Shown piece by piece: positions 49,478 to 60,104 of a stretch of DNA of 64,000 nucleotides. The stretch spans positions 1 to 64,000 of the forward strand of contig NZ_JACIGJ010000013.1 in the NCBI RefSeq assembly GCF_014197855.1. The letters are read 5' to 3'. This DNA comes from Roseospira marina (GTDB lineage: Bacteria; Pseudomonadota; Alphaproteobacteria; Rhodospirillales; Rhodospirillaceae). A program made the translations under genes and the position numbers. Position 1 is the stretch's first letter; every line of letters starts with the position of its first letter. A model generated the notes under the pieces. That model was not told the origin of the DNA, ran no database searches, and saw only the letters and a list, made by a program, of their open reading frames with translations.

Positions 49478-50629
49478 TCATGCCGCGACCTCGTCGGGTC
49501 CAATCGGCTGCCCTGATCGGGGCAGCACGAGGGTGAACCGAGCGCCGTGCCCCGGCTGGCTGTCGGCTTCGATCCGCCCCCCCAGACGCTGGATCATCTC
49601 GGTGCAGACCAAAAGGCCAAGGCCTGTCCCAGGCTCATTCTGGGTACCCAGGGTCGAGACGGGGTCCCCCGCCTCCATGATCCGCCGCAAGACCTCCGCC
49701 CGGACCCCCACGCCCGTATCGATCACGTTCAGGCGGACGACCTCGGCCTCCTGTTCCACGGTTACGGACACTCGGCCCCCTTCCGGCGTAAACTTCAGCG
49801 CGTTGCTCAGCAGATTGCGCAATGCGGTCGTCAGCATGTAGGCGTCGACGCGAAGCGTGACGGTCGCGTCGGCCATGACGACGACCTCGATACGTTTGCG
49901 CTCTGCGACAGCGGCCAGATTGTGGACGGCATCGTCGATCACGGGCAGCAGAGCCTGCTCGGTGGGCACAACCGGCCGCGCCTCCACATGCAAACGCGCC
50001 CAGTCCAGAAGGTTGTCGAGCAGCGCCAGCGCGTGGCCGGCGGCCTCCTGGATGTTATGGGCATAGCCCAGCGCCTGATCCACCGTCAGCGATGTGCCGA
50101 GGTTTTCCATCAGATCGGCATAGCCGAGGATAGGGCTGAACGGCCCACGCAGATCGTGGCCGATAATCGAAAACAGGCGATCCTTGTCGCGGTTGAGCTG
50201 TTCCAGGCGGGCGTGGCTTTCCGCGGCCGCCCTCTCCGCCATCTTGCGCGCGGTAATGTCCTCGACCGTCGTCACTTTAAACGGGTCGCCGTTGCGATCG
50301 AAGAACCGCGCCGCCCCGACGCGAACCCACACCGGCTTGCCGTCGAGCCGGCGCACCTCCCACTCCGCCGGCACTTCGCCGCCGGACTCCAGGAATTCCG
50401 CGTGCATGCGGACCGCCGCCTCGCGCGCCTCGGGCGGCACCACAACGGTGAAGGGCCGGCCCAAAACCTCCTTCGGCGTGGTGCCGTAAATGGCGCACCA
50501 GCCATTCGACACGCTGACGAGGTTCCCCGCTTTGTCGGTGATGCAGACCCCGGTGCGCAAAGCCTCGTTAATGGCCGTCAGAATCTGTGCCGGATCCCAT
50601 CCCTCCGCCAGTCCAAAGGGTCCATCCAT
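49478..50629 (-). CDS. PAS-domain sensor histidine kinase, soluble
   Basis: A 383-residue cytoplasmic kinase with no membrane segment. The PAS domain (about 15-128) has the PAC-like end FKVTTVEDITARK. The phosphorylated His is H158 in SIIGHDLRGPFSPI. The N-box is NLLSNALKFTPEGGRV, the G1 box DTGVGV and the G2 box GTGLGL. The H-box lacks the usual Glu after His and has Asp instead, as in the HPK group with HDLR. The ATG follows GGGAG. No response regulator is adjacent, so its partner is unknown; the ABC genes downstream on the same strand may be targets, but this is not supported. Confidence 0.92.
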   Translation of the reverse strand: MDGPFGLAEGWDPAQILTAINEALRTGVCITDKAGNLVSVSNGWCAIYGTTPKEVLGRPFTVVVPPEAREAAVRMHAEFLESGGEVPAEWEVRRLDGKPVWVRVGAARFFDRNGDPFKVTTVEDITARKMAERAAAESHARLEQLNRDKDRLFSIIGHDLRGPFSPILGYADLMENLGTSLTVDQALGYAHNIQEAAGHALALLDNLLDWARLHVEARPVVPTEQALLPVIDDAVHNLAAVAERKRIEVVVMADATVTLRVDAYMLTTALRNLLSNALKFTPEGGRVSVTVEQEAEVVRLNVIDTGVGVRAEVLRRIMEAGDPVSTLGTQNEPGTGLGLLVCTEMIQRLGGRIEADSQPGHGARFTLVLPRSGQPIGPDEVAA

Positions 50630-50844
50630 GTGCCGTGCTCCCTACGCGTCGGCGCCCGAGCTCTGAGCCCTCCTTGGATTTATAGAGCCCCAACCAACGC
50701 CACGCCAAGAGATCCCGGCACGTCTTAGGGACGGACCTTATACCCTGTGCCTGCGCGGCAGACCGGCGCAATGTGGTTGTCAGAACGGACCGGACGCGGA
50801 TACTGCCGGACACCGCTTGATACCGTTGTGAGAGGATTGCCCGC

Positions 50845-51450
50845 GTGTCATCCCTGGAAGTCGCCGATCCCTTCGCCCTGTTCGATGCCTGGATGAAGGA
50901 GGCCGAGAAAACCGAACCGAACGATGCCAACGCGGTTGCGCTGGCCACCGCAACGCCGGACGCCGCGCCGTCCGTGCGCATGGTCTTGCTGAAGGGCGTC
51001 ATTCCCCAGCCCGGCCCCGATGGCGGGTTCGTGATCTACACCAACATGGAAAGCCGCAAGGGCCAGGAGCTCGCCGCCAACCCGCGCGCGGCGCTGTGCT
51101 TCCACTGGAAGTCCCTGCGCCGTCAGATCCGCGTCGAGGGCCCCGTGGTGCCCGTGACCGAGGCCGAGGCGGACGCCTATTTCCAGTCGCGCGCCCGGGA
51201 CAGCCGCATCGGCGCCTGGGCCTCGTCGCAGTCCCGTCCCCTCGAGAGCCGGCTGGAGCTGGAAAAACGGATCGCCCAGTTCGCGGCCCGCTACGCCATC
51301 GGACCGGTGCCCCGGCCACCATACTGGACCGGCCAGCGAGTCGTCGCCAAGCGGGTCGAATTCTGGCGGGATCGGCCCTTTCGGTTGCATGATCGTGTCG
51401 TTTATACCTGGGACGATACACAGTGGCAGACGCAGCGCCTGTATCCCTAA
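50845..51450 (+). CDS. pdxH: Pyridoxine/pyridoxamine 5'-phosphate oxidase
   Basis: A 201-residue FMN enzyme that makes pyridoxal 5'-phosphate, the cofactor of the PLP enzymes also present in this window. Typical motifs are [10 protein letters not shown] (FMN phosphate region), [35 protein letters not shown], the [16 protein letters not shown] segment, [15 protein letters not shown] and the C-terminal RLYP. Start is GTG 50845 with GAGG at nine bases. Divergent from the PAS histidine kinase gene. Confidence 0.95.
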   Translation: MSSLEVADPFALFDAWMKEAEKTEPNDANAVALATATPDAAPSVRMVLLKGVIPQPGPDGGFVIYTNMESRKGQELAANPRAALCFHWKSLRRQIRVEGPVVPVTEAEADAYFQSRARDSRIGAWASSQSRPLESRLELEKRIAQFAARYAIGPVPRPPYWTGQRVVAKRVEFWRDRPFRLHDRVVYTWDDTQWQTQRLYP

Positions 51451-51502
51451 GGTTCGGTCCTTAGGGTCCCGGACCGCCCGCCCCTTACGCCGAGGCTTCG
51501 CC

Positions 51503-52504
51503 ATGACACCAGACGCCGCACCGACCCAGACCGGACTCGGCCGCGCCTTCAGCGGACCGCCGGAGAGCGAACGGCTGATGCGCTGGGCCACCTATGCCGC
51601 GGTCGGGACAGCGGTGACGCTGATCCTGTTCAAACTGGTGGCGTGGTCGCTGACGGGATCCCTGTCGCTGCTGTCCACGCTGGTCGACTCGGTGCTCGAC
51701 GCCGCCGCCTCGCTGCTGAACCTGTACGCGGTGCGCGTCGCGCTGGAACCGGCGGACCATGACCACCGGTTCGGCCACGGCAAGGCCGAGCCCCTGGCCG
51801 GTCTGGCCCAGGCGGCATTCATCGGCGGCTCCGCCCTATTCCTGCTGGTCGAGGCCGGATCGCGGTTTCTCGACCCGGTCCCGCTCGCCCACTCCGGCGT
51901 CGGTGTCGCGGTCATGGTGGTCTCGATCACCGCCACGCTGGGCTTGGTGCTGTTTCAGCGCCACGTCGTGCGCCGCACCCGATCCGTGGCCATCAGCGCG
52001 GACTCCATGCATTACGCCGGGGACGTCCTCATCAACCTCAGCGTCATCGCCTCGCTGCTGCTGACCCAGTGGGCCGGGCTGACGTGGGCCGATCCGGCGT
52101 TCGCCACCGCCATCGCCGCGTACCTTCTGTTCACGGGCTGGACCATCCTGCGCACCGCGCTGAGCCTGCTGATGGACAAGGAGTTCGAAGAGCCCGACCG
52201 CCTGCGGATCCTGGACATCGCGCGCGACCATCCCGATGTTCACGACGCCCATGACCTTCGCACCCGGTCCTCCGGCCAGCAGGCGTTCATCCAGCTTCAT
52301 CTGGAGATGGACCGCGATTTCCCGCTGTGGAAAGCCCACCGCATTGCCGAGCAGGTCGAGCGGCGGGTCCGGCATGCCTTTCCGGACGCGGACGTGTTGA
52401 TTCACCAGGATCCCACGGGCATCGCGGAAGCCCACCCCAGCCTCGCCTATGAGGACGGTACGGACCCAAACCACGCCGAACCCGGGACGTCCGCGCCAGG
52501 ATAA
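51503..52504 (+). CDS. Cation diffusion facilitator (FieF-like)
   Basis: A 333-residue metal exporter with about six membrane segments and a cytoplasmic ferredoxin-like C-terminal domain. Metal-site residues appear in helix 2 (TLVDSVLDAAAS, DxxxD) and helix 5 (HYAGDVLINL, HxxxD). The cytoplasmic loop has HDHRFGHGKAEPLAGL. The four-residue pattern D-D-H-D matches the ZnT/FieF group, which exports Zn2+ and Fe2+. ATG 51503 has CGAGG upstream; the frame extends back to 51389. It begins 52 bases after pdxH. Confidence 0.93.
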   Translation: MTPDAAPTQTGLGRAFSGPPESERLMRWATYAAVGTAVTLILFKLVAWSLTGSLSLLSTLVDSVLDAAASLLNLYAVRVALEPADHDHRFGHGKAEPLAGLAQAAFIGGSALFLLVEAGSRFLDPVPLAHSGVGVAVMVVSITATLGLVLFQRHVVRRTRSVAISADSMHYAGDVLINLSVIASLLLTQWAGLTWADPAFATAIAAYLLFTGWTILRTALSLLMDKEFEEPDRLRILDIARDHPDVHDAHDLRTRSSGQQAFIQLHLEMDRDFPLWKAHRIAEQVERRVRHAFPDADVLIHQDPTGIAEAHPSLAYEDGTDPNHAEPGTSAPG

Positions 52505-52670
52505 AAAAACAACGGCCCCGCCGATCGGGATCATCGGTGCCGAACTGCCACGCCTTACCCTCACGTCTCGGCAAAAACACGCGCCGTCCTAGAAATACCT
52601 GTAGCATTGGATACAATACGGCTAAAGTTCGCCGTAATGACCGGCGGGCCGGACGCGCAAACACGGCGGG

Positions 52671-54506
52671 ATGGGGGTACTCCGGAGCATGATGCAGGCG
52701 GGATGGATGCCCCGGCTGGGCGCATCAATTGCGATGGCGTGTGCCGTTTCTCCCGGCACGGCCTCGATCAGTTGGGCCGCGGATCTGGACTGGATTGATA
52801 TCACCAACGCGCCGAACACCACGGACGGCCGGGTCACGATCAACCTGACAGACCTCGACGCGGATTTCCGGGCCTCCGGCCGCACCAACACGGCCTTTGG
52901 CGCCGTTCGGCTGGACGATACCTTTCCGACCGGCCTCGCGCTGACCGTGGGGAATGGCCTGTTCGGCACGGCGGCCGACGTGGACGCTGCCGTGGCGACC
53001 CAGACCGGATGGACGGGCGTCGGCGATGGGTACGCCGCGATCTCCAGCGCCATCGACACCTACGGCGGCGCCTTCCGCCCGGACACCTCCCGGGTCATCG
53101 CGTTCGGCTCGGCCGAAACCTCGTTCTCCGGCAACACGAGCAACTTCACCCGACAGGTCATCGATGCGTCCGTCACCGAGGCCTCGCTGGCCCGGAAGCT
53201 TCGCGACAGTGGCGTGAAGCTGTTCGCCTTCGTCGATAGCCCGATCGGGGGCTCCGGCGACCCGATCCTGGCCGTCATTCGCAACGCCGACTCCGACCAA
53301 TACACCCTCGCCCGCCTGCGCGGTGACGCGGTGGTGTATGAAACGACGTCCGACATTTCCGGCCTGTTTCCCGAGGGCCGCACGGACTACACGGATCTCG
53401 CCCTCGAGTCCAACGGCGCGATCATGGACCGCAGCGCCGGCACCAACCTCACCGTCGACGCCGTAAACCCCATTCCCGGCGTGACGGACTCCATCCTGGA
53501 AAACCTGAGCGTCGATGAGGTCGAGGGCGCGCAACGCGAACTGGAATCCTCCGGCGTGGCCAACAACCGCTCGACCGTGCGCCGCCTGATCGGTGTGATG
53601 AACGGGCGCGCAGCCTCCCTGCTGCTTCGTGGGCAACCAATCGTCCCGTTCGTGGACCGCGAGGATCGTGACGAAACGGAAGAGGGAACCATCGCGGCCC
53701 GCGCCCCCCTGACCGGTCTGGCCGGCGGCGACCCGGAGGGCTGGACCGTCGGCCGCCTTGGCATCTGGGCCGACGCGGCCGGGTCGCTGTACAACGCCAA
53801 GGACAGACTGGGGAAACTCTGGGGCAGCCAGTACAGCGTGATGGGCGGCGCGGACTACCGCATCACCGACGAGGCCCTGACCGGCCTCAGCCTCGGGTAC
53901 GAGCACATCGACGTCGAGTTCGACAGCAACCGCGAGCGCGCCGTCGACTACGTCTTCGCCACGCTGTACGGCGCCCATCTGCTGGGCGAGGTGTTCTCGA
54001 TCGATGCCCTGATGTCCTACGGCCTGGGGTTCAACACCACCAGCGAAGCCGCGCCCCTGGTCGGCGACGGCGAGCACGATCACCTGTCGCACCGGTTCGT
54101 CGGCGCATCCAGCCTGTCGTACAACGACAGGCTCGGTGAGCGCGTCACACTGTTCGGCAGTGGTGGCGTGTCCTACAGCCACGAGATCATCGGCGATTAC
54201 GAGACCGGCGCCGGCGCGACGGTGTCGCCGGAGGATGCCGCGTTGGGCCAGCTTCATGCCTCGGGCGAGGTCGGCTACCTGCTGGAGTACGGCGCGGAAA
54301 GCCGCCTGCACCCGTTCGCCACCGCCCGCTTCGAGTATGACTACCTCAACAGCGCGGGCGGCGACCGTCTCGGCGCGCTGGTCGGCGGCGGGCTCCGTGC
54401 CCAGATCGACGATGCGTTCAGCCTGGAGGCCTTCGGCAACACCGAGGTCGCGCGCTCTGACGCGGACAGCACCAGTTTCGGGCTGACGGCCCGGTTCCAG
54501 TTCTAG
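52671..54506 (+). CDS. Type V autotransporter with vWA-like passenger
   Basis: A 611-residue outer-membrane protein. A signal peptide spans about residues 1-37 and ends near ISWAADL, with several possible ATG starts (52671, 52689, 52692, 52707). The passenger (about 38-345) has a von Willebrand A-like pattern, with DYTDLALESNGAIMDRSA and FAFVDSPIGGSGDPILAV, but no clear MIDAS motif. The C-terminal 260 residues are a beta-barrel (autotransporter domain) ending in FGLTARFQF with terminal Phe, as expected for outer-membrane insertion. It may be an adhesin or a surface-anchored protein. It precedes an RTX-type gene on the same strand. Confidence 0.85.
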   Translation: MGVLRSMMQAGWMPRLGASIAMACAVSPGTASISWAADLDWIDITNAPNTTDGRVTINLTDLDADFRASGRTNTAFGAVRLDDTFPTGLALTVGNGLFGTAADVDAAVATQTGWTGVGDGYAAISSAIDTYGGAFRPDTSRVIAFGSAETSFSGNTSNFTRQVIDASVTEASLARKLRDSGVKLFAFVDSPIGGSGDPILAVIRNADSDQYTLARLRGDAVVYETTSDISGLFPEGRTDYTDLALESNGAIMDRSAGTNLTVDAVNPIPGVTDSILENLSVDEVEGAQRELESSGVANNRSTVRRLIGVMNGRAASLLLRGQPIVPFVDREDRDETEEGTIAARAPLTGLAGGDPEGWTVGRLGIWADAAGSLYNAKDRLGKLWGSQYSVMGGADYRITDEALTGLSLGYEHIDVEFDSNRERAVDYVFATLYGAHLLGEVFSIDALMSYGLGFNTTSEAAPLVGDGEHDHLSHRFVGASSLSYNDRLGERVTLFGSGGVSYSHEIIGDYETGAGATVSPEDAALGQLHASGEVGYLLEYGAESRLHPFATARFEYDYLNSAGGDRLGALVGGGLRAQIDDAFSLEAFGNTEVARSDADSTSFGLTARFQF

Positions 54507-54578
54507 GCGCGATCACGGCGCGGCCGGCCGGGCGCGTTCCGACGGTAGGACGCCCCCGGTTCCTTGAGGGAGACGTTC

Positions 54579-56195
54579 ATGGCCACCATCAACGGGACCT
54601 TCGGCGACGATACCCTTGTCGGCACCAGCGGCAACGATGTGTTCAAAGGCGGTAGCGGCAACGACACCCTGACGGGCAACGGCGGCACGGACGTGTTCGA
54701 AGGCACGGTTTCGTACTTCGGCTATACCATTCATGTGACGGACCTGGGCCACGGGGATGCCTTCCGAATCGTGGACGCGCCTGGCGTCACGGTCACCGGC
54801 TTCAGCTACGCCACCGGCGTTCTGACCATCGACGGCGACGAAGATGGCGACCCCGTCAGCGTCGATGTCGACATCGACAACGCCCCTGCCGGCACCTTCG
54901 CGCTCACCTCTGGGGCCGGCTATGCCCTCCTGACCTTCCAGGCGGACGGCTACGAACCGCCTGTCCCGCCCGCGCCCGAAGAGCTGACCCTCTCCGTCGA
55001 GGCGGTCTCCCAGGTCCTGCCGGAAGACGACACGCCCGGCACCGTTCAGATCGTCCTGACCCCGGACACTGCGGTGTCGTACACATCCACGGTCGCCATC
55101 ACCCTCGTGGCGGGCACGGCCACCGACGCCGACTATGTCATCCTCAAGTCCGAGGTCGAAATCCCGGCCGCCTCGACTGCCCCCGTTACGGTCGACGTGG
55201 CCCGCATTGTCGACGACACGCTGTTCGAGGACAGCGAGACATTCACCGTCAGCCTTAGCGCGGTCGAAAGCACCGTCACCCTGTCGCAGACAGAAATTCC
55301 GTTCACCATCGCGGACAGCGACGCCCCCATTCCCACGGTGGTGTCGATCACGGCGGCGGGGGGCGACACCACGCCGTCCAGCGTGAAATACCCCTGGGAG
55401 CACGCGGAGACGGCGGAGAGCGTGACGTTCACCGCCACCTTCAGCGACGCCGTGGTCAACGTCGATCCCAGCGATTTCGCGCTCGCCGTCACGGGCTCGG
55501 CCGCGGGCCGCATCGCGTCCTTCCGCGCCATCGGAGCGACCACGGTCGAGATCGTCGTGGATTCTCTCTCCGGCGAGGGCACCGTCGGGCTGGACATCGC
55601 CGCCGGCACCGACATCCGCGCCCGGCTGGGCGGCCAGCCGCTGGACCCGACCGAACCGGCGACGGATGACGTCCTCTCCGTGGTGCGGAGCGCCGTCCCA
55701 TCCACGCCAGCGTCAGTCGTGGACCCTCTGCGTGTGATCGTCAGCGGGGACGAGACCGTGACCCTGGACATTCAGGGACCGGTGTCGGTGGTCTCCGGAG
55801 TGCCGTTCCAGGCCGCGTATTACCTGTACGAAAATCCCGACGTGGCCGCCGCCATTGCGGCCGGCGCGGTCCCGGATGCCGCGACCCACTTCGCCCGGTT
55901 CGGGCTGACGGAGGGGCGGGCGCCGAACCCGCTGTTCGACGAGAGCTGGTATCTGGAGCACAACGCCGACGTCGCCGCCGCCGTGGCCGCCGGATCGATC
56001 GCGTCGGGCCTCCAGCATTACGCCCTGTCCGGAGCCGGCGAGAACCGGGCGCCGAGCGCGATGTTCGATCCGCAGGCCTATCGGGACGCCAACCCGGACG
56101 TCGCCGACGCGGGTGTCGATCCGGTGCTCCACTTCCTGCTGAACGGGGCCTCGGAGGGGCGTGTCGGATACCTGGTCGACGGGTGGAGCGGTTAG
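54579..56195 (+). CDS. RTX/Calx-beta surface protein with NPDVA repeats
   Basis: A 538-residue exported or surface protein without a classical signal peptide. At the N-terminus (about 5-40) are two or three RTX calcium-binding units (GTFGDDTLVGTSGND, GGSGNDTLTGNGG). Residues about 130-260 look like a Calx-beta domain (ending FTIADSDAP), followed by a further beta-rich domain. The last 127 residues are three imperfect 43-residue repeats, each with a (Y)xxNPDVA-AAxAAG core followed by H(F/Y) and EGR-type ends. RTX proteins usually carry the RTX near the C-terminus and leave by a type I system, but no such exporter is in the window. TTGAGGGAG lies before the ATG. Confidence 0.82.
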   Translation: MATINGTFGDDTLVGTSGNDVFKGGSGNDTLTGNGGTDVFEGTVSYFGYTIHVTDLGHGDAFRIVDAPGVTVTGFSYATGVLTIDGDEDGDPVSVDVDIDNAPAGTFALTSGAGYALLTFQADGYEPPVPPAPEELTLSVEAVSQVLPEDDTPGTVQIVLTPDTAVSYTSTVAITLVAGTATDADYVILKSEVEIPAASTAPVTVDVARIVDDTLFEDSETFTVSLSAVESTVTLSQTEIPFTIADSDAPIPTVVSITAAGGDTTPSSVKYPWEHAETAESVTFTATFSDAVVNVDPSDFALAVTGSAAGRIASFRAIGATTVEIVVDSLSGEGTVGLDIAAGTDIRARLGGQPLDPTEPATDDVLSVVRSAVPSTPASVVDPLRVIVSGDETVTLDIQGPVSVVSGVPFQAAYYLYENPDVAAAIAAGAVPDAATHFARFGLTEGRAPNPLFDESWYLEHNADVAAAVAAGSIASGLQHYALSGAGENRAPSAMFDPQAYRDANPDVADAGVDPVLHFLLNGASEGRVGYLVDGWSG

Positions 56196-56231
56196 AACGC
56201 CCCCGCCCCACCACGGGCGTCGCCCCTGGGG

Positions 56232-57731
56232 TCAGCCGGTGGCGCTGGCCGTCGACGCGGGCGGGTGCGTCTTTGACGGCGCGCCGGTGGCGGCATCGGC
56301 GGCCAGCGGCAGATAGACATGAAACGTCGAGCCCTCGCCCACCACGCTTTCGGGCACGAGCAGGCCGCGATGGCGGGCCAACACATGCTTGACGATCGCG
56401 AGGCCGAGCCCCGTGCCACCCATCTGGCGGGACCGCGCGCGATCCACGCGGTAGAACCGTTCCGTTAGGCGCGGCAGGTGGTCGCGCTCGATCCCTTCGC
56501 CCTCATCGCGCACCGCGATGTGGATGCAGGGACCGCGCCGGGGACCGCGCAGAGGCGCCGGCATGCCCGCCGGTCCCTGCGACACGACGTGCCCCGAGAC
56601 GGTGACGGTGGAATCGGGCCGGCCATACTTCACAGCGTTGTCGAGCAGGTTCTGGAACACCTGGCTGAGCTGATCCGCATCCCCGACGACGGGCGGCAGC
56701 CCCGGGTCCAGGTCGAAGACGATCGCGCAGCGCTTGGCGCGGCATTTCAATTCCAGGCTGCGGGCGATCCGATGCACGAGTTCCGGTAACGGCACGGTAT
56801 CGGTGGGCGCCGCGTGCTCGTTGATCTCGATGCGCGACAGCGACAACAGATCCTCGACGAGGCGCTGCATGCGCCGGCCCTGCTCCAGCATGATCGGCAG
56901 GAAGCGGTCGTGGGCGTCCGCGTCGTCGCGGGCAGGCCCCATCAGGGTCTCGACGAAGCCGACGAGGCTGGACAGCGGCGTGCGCAATTCGTGGCTCGCG
57001 TTGGCGACAAAGTCGGCGCGCATGCGCTCCAGGCGGACCAGCTTGGAGACGTCGTGCATCGAGACCATAACCTCGGCGCCCTGGCGGTCGGGCTGGGCGA
57101 GCGGCCCCACCCGCACCTCGTAGTCCCGCTCCACCGCGCCGGGCAGCACCACCTGGACCGCGCGGCCGGGACCACCGGCCAGCACCGCCTCGACGGCCGT
57201 GAGAACGACCGGATCGCGGAGCAGCAGGGTCAGAGGCTTACCGACCCCGTCCCGGCCGAACAGGGCACGCGCCGCCGCATTGCCGCGCGTCACGGCCCCG
57301 CCGGTGTCGATCAGCAGAATCGGGTCGGGCAGGCTGTCCACCACCAGCGCGTCCGACTCGGCACGGATGGCCAGTGTGGTCAGACGGCGGTCGCAGGCGC
57401 GACGCAGGTCCTGCACCGCCTGCATCTGGCCGCGCGCCACGCGCGAATAGACGATCTCCGGCGGCCCGGGACCGAGCCGCCGGCCGTCCGCCAGGGCGCG
57501 GGCGGTGCGTTCCACAGCATGCAGGTCGCGCAAGTGCGGGAGGAGCATCAGCGCGGTCCCGCCCAGCAGGACCGGCGCCAGAGCGAGCGCCAGCCACCCC
57601 GGCGTCAGCACGCCGGTCACCGCCAGAACCGCCAGCAGCGCGACCCCCGGCGACGCGATCATGAGGGTCCCGCGCAACAGACGCCCGGGCAGTGGCGTTC
57701 GAAACCGCTGGAGGAGAGCATTACGGACCAT
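56232..57731 (-). CDS. phoR: PhoR-type sensor histidine kinase
   Basis: A 499-residue inner-membrane kinase with two N-terminal hydrophobic segments (about 24-65), a PAS domain (about 130-240) and a HisKA/HATPase module. The phosphorylated His is in NASHELRTPLSSLVGFVETL, a PhoR-typical H-box. The N-box is NLLDNAVKYGRPDS, the G1 box VRDEGEGI, the F-box RFYRVD and the G2 box GTGLGLAI. It should sense phosphate status with PstSCAB-PhoU and phosphorylate PhoB, but none of these genes is in the window. ATG 57731 follows GGGGAG at eight bases. The symbol is assigned by family resemblance only. Confidence 0.86.
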   Translation of the reverse strand: MVRNALLQRFRTPLPGRLLRGTLMIASPGVALLAVLAVTGVLTPGWLALALAPVLLGGTALMLLPHLRDLHAVERTARALADGRRLGPGPPEIVYSRVARGQMQAVQDLRRACDRRLTTLAIRAESDALVVDSLPDPILLIDTGGAVTRGNAAARALFGRDGVGKPLTLLLRDPVVLTAVEAVLAGGPGRAVQVVLPGAVERDYEVRVGPLAQPDRQGAEVMVSMHDVSKLVRLERMRADFVANASHELRTPLSSLVGFVETLMGPARDDADAHDRFLPIMLEQGRRMQRLVEDLLSLSRIEINEHAAPTDTVPLPELVHRIARSLELKCRAKRCAIVFDLDPGLPPVVGDADQLSQVFQNLLDNAVKYGRPDSTVTVSGHVVSQGPAGMPAPLRGPRRGPCIHIAVRDEGEGIERDHLPRLTERFYRVDRARSRQMGGTGLGLAIVKHVLARHRGLLVPESVVGEGSTFHVYLPLAADAATGAPSKTHPPASTASATG

Positions 57732-57833
57732 GGCCTGGTCTCCCCGACACCCGCCGTCGCCCCCCAAAACCGCGAGCGATCATCCGCCCGGCCCCAACAG
57801 ACTCAGCGTACCCAGACGGACCGCACCGCCGAC

Positions 57834-60104
57834 TCAGGTTCGACGCAGGGCGTCATACGCAGCCATGACCGCCATGTGGACCATGTCCGAGACCGTGGCG
57901 TCCATGGCCGTAATCTGCACGGGGCGTGACAGACCAATCAACATAGGACCAATAACCGTTCCACCGCCCAGTTTCTGAAGAAGCTTGTATGAAATGTTGG
58001 CCGAGTTCAGCCCCGGCGTGATCAGCACGTTGGCCGGTCCCGACAGACGCTGGAAGGGATAGACCTTCAGCAGTTCCGCATCCAAGGCGACATGCGCGCC
58101 CATCTCGCCCTCGAACTCGAAGTCGGGGTGGCGCTGCTCCAGAATGCGCACCGCCTGACGGGCCATCACCGGGTTCTCGCCCTCCGGCGCGCCGAAGGTC
58201 GAATAGGACAGGAACGCGACGCGCGGCTCATGCCCGAGTTGCCGCGCCTTGCGGGCCGCCTGACAGGCGATGTCGGCCATCTGCTCGGCGGTGGGCGCCT
58301 CGTGCACGGTCGTATCCGCGATGAACACCGTCCGGCCCTTCGCCACGACCATCGTCAGCCCCATCAGGCGATCCCCCGGGGTCGGATCGATGCACATGCC
58401 GACCTGATCGAGAATGTGATGCTGATGCCGGGTCAGGCCCGTCACCATGGCATCCGCATCGCCCATGGCGACCATACAGGCGCCGAACACGTTGCGGTCC
58501 TGGTTGACCCAGCGCTGCGCGTCCCGATACAGCGCGCCACGCCGGTTCATCCGACTGTAGACGAAATCGGTGTAATGCTTGTTATGGTAAGAGACCTTGG
58601 CGTTGTAGACTTCGATACCCTCCAGGCTGCCCAGGCCGAGGCGCGCCACCGCCTCTTCGATCTGGTCCTCGCGCCCCACCAGGATCGGCGTGCCGTAGCC
58701 GCCGTTGCGGTAAGCGATCGCGGCGCGGATGGACTTTTCCTCCTCGCCCTCGGCGAAGACGACGCGCTGCGGGTGGGCGGCCACCTCGTTGTGGATCGCC
58801 TGCAGGCTCGCCACCGTCGGATCGAGCCGGGCGGACAACGCCTGCCGGTAGCCATCCATATCGACGATGGGCATCGTCGCCACGCCGGTGTCCATGGCGG
58901 CGCGGGCCACCGCCGGCGGAATGGCGAAGATCATGCGCGGATCGAACGGCACCGGGATGATGTAGTCTGGACCATAGCGCAGCCGACGCCCAGCGTAGGC
59001 GGCCGCGACCTCGTCGGGCACGTCCTCGCGCGCCAGATTGGCGATGGCGCGAGCGGCCGCGACCTTCATTTCCATGTTGATGCTGCGCGCCCGCACGTCG
59101 AGCGCGCCGCGGAAGATGTAAGGGAAGCCCAACACGTTGTTGATCTGGTTCGGGTAGTCCGACCGGCCCGTGGCCATGATGGCGTCGGTGCGCACGGTGG
59201 CGACCTCTTCCGGCGTGATCTCCGGGTCCGGGTTGGCCATCGCGAAGATGATCGGCTTGTCGGCCATGGCCGCGACCATCTCCGGGGTCACCGCGCCCTT
59301 GACCGACAGTCCCAGGAAGGCGTCGGCCCCGGCCAGCGCGTCGCTCAGGCTGCGCATGTCGGTGTTCACCGCGTGGGCCGACTTCCACTGGTTCAGGTCT
59401 TTGCGATCCCGGTGAATGATGCCCTTGGTGTCGCACAGTATGACGTTCGCGGGCGACGCGCCCATGAACTTGATGAGTTCCGCGCAGGCGACCCCCGCCG
59501 CGCCGGCCCCGTTGATGACGACCTTGACGTCGCGCAGATCCCGCCCGGTCAGATGGCAGGCATTGATGAGACCGGCCGCGACGATGATAGCGGTGCCGTG
59601 CTGGTCATCATGAAAGACCGGAATGTTCATCAGCTCCTTCAGACGCTGCTCGATGATGAAGCATTCCGGAGCCTTGATGTCCTCCAGGTTGATCCCGCCG
59701 AACGTGGGGCCGAGGAACCGAACGCAGTTGACGAACTCGTCCACGTCCAGGGTGTCGACTTCCAGGTCGATGGCGTCCACGTCGGCGAACTTCTTGAACA
59801 GGACGGACTTGCCTTCCATCACCGGCTTCGAGGCCAGGGCACCGAGATTGCCGAGCCCGAGCACGGCGGTCCCGTTGGAGATCACCGCCACCATGTTGCC
59901 GCGCGCCGTATAATCATAGGCCGTGGTCGGATCGCGCTCGATCTCCAGGCAGGGCGCCGCCACGCCAGGAGAGTACGCCAGCGACAGATCCCGTTGGGTG
60001 GTCAAAGGCTTGGTGGGGCTGATCTCGATCTTGCCCGGGCGGCCCGAGGCGTGCATCAGAAGCGCTTCGCGCGCCAGATTGGAAATCGGTTTCGTCTCGT
60101 CCAT
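57834..60104 (-). CDS. maeB: NADP-dependent malic enzyme with phosphotransacetylase-like domain
   Basis: A 756-residue fusion. The N-terminal malic enzyme (about 1-430) converts malate to pyruvate, CO2 and NADPH; motifs are [34 protein letters not shown], the metal-site region FHDDQHGTA and NGAGAAGVA for the dinucleotide. The C-terminal part (about 430-756) resembles phosphotransacetylase but in MaeB is considered regulatory (acetyl-CoA binding). ATG 60104 is preferred; a GTG at 60113 with AGGG upstream is an alternative. It is convergent in order with phoR, on the same strand. Confidence 0.95.
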   Translation of the reverse strand: MDETKPISNLAREALLMHASGRPGKIEISPTKPLTTQRDLSLAYSPGVAAPCLEIERDPTTAYDYTARGNMVAVISNGTAVLGLGNLGALASKPVMEGKSVLFKKFADVDAIDLEVDTLDVDEFVNCVRFLGPTFGGINLEDIKAPECFIIEQRLKELMNIPVFHDDQHGTAIIVAAGLINACHLTGRDLRDVKVVINGAGAAGVACAELIKFMGASPANVILCDTKGIIHRDRKDLNQWKSAHAVNTDMRSLSDALAGADAFLGLSVKGAVTPEMVAAMADKPIIFAMANPDPEITPEEVATVRTDAIMATGRSDYPNQINNVLGFPYIFRGALDVRARSINMEMKVAAARAIANLAREDVPDEVAAAYAGRRLRYGPDYIIPVPFDPRMIFAIPPAVARAAMDTGVATMPIVDMDGYRQALSARLDPTVASLQAIHNEVAAHPQRVVFAEGEEEKSIRAAIAYRNGGYGTPILVGREDQIEEAVARLGLGSLEGIEVYNAKVSYHNKHYTDFVYSRMNRRGALYRDAQRWVNQDRNVFGACMVAMGDADAMVTGLTRHQHHILDQVGMCIDPTPGDRLMGLTMVVAKGRTVFIADTTVHEAPTAEQMADIACQAARKARQLGHEPRVAFLSYSTFGAPEGENPVMARQAVRILEQRHPDFEFEGEMGAHVALDAELLKVYPFQRLSGPANVLITPGLNSANISYKLLQKLGGGTVIGPMLIGLSRPVQITAMDATVSDMVHMAVMAAYDALRRT

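Noticed and set aside
52725-54311. A minus-strand frame of 528 codons opposite the autotransporter.
   Set aside because: It is antisense to a gene with signal peptide and barrel, with no family match visible.
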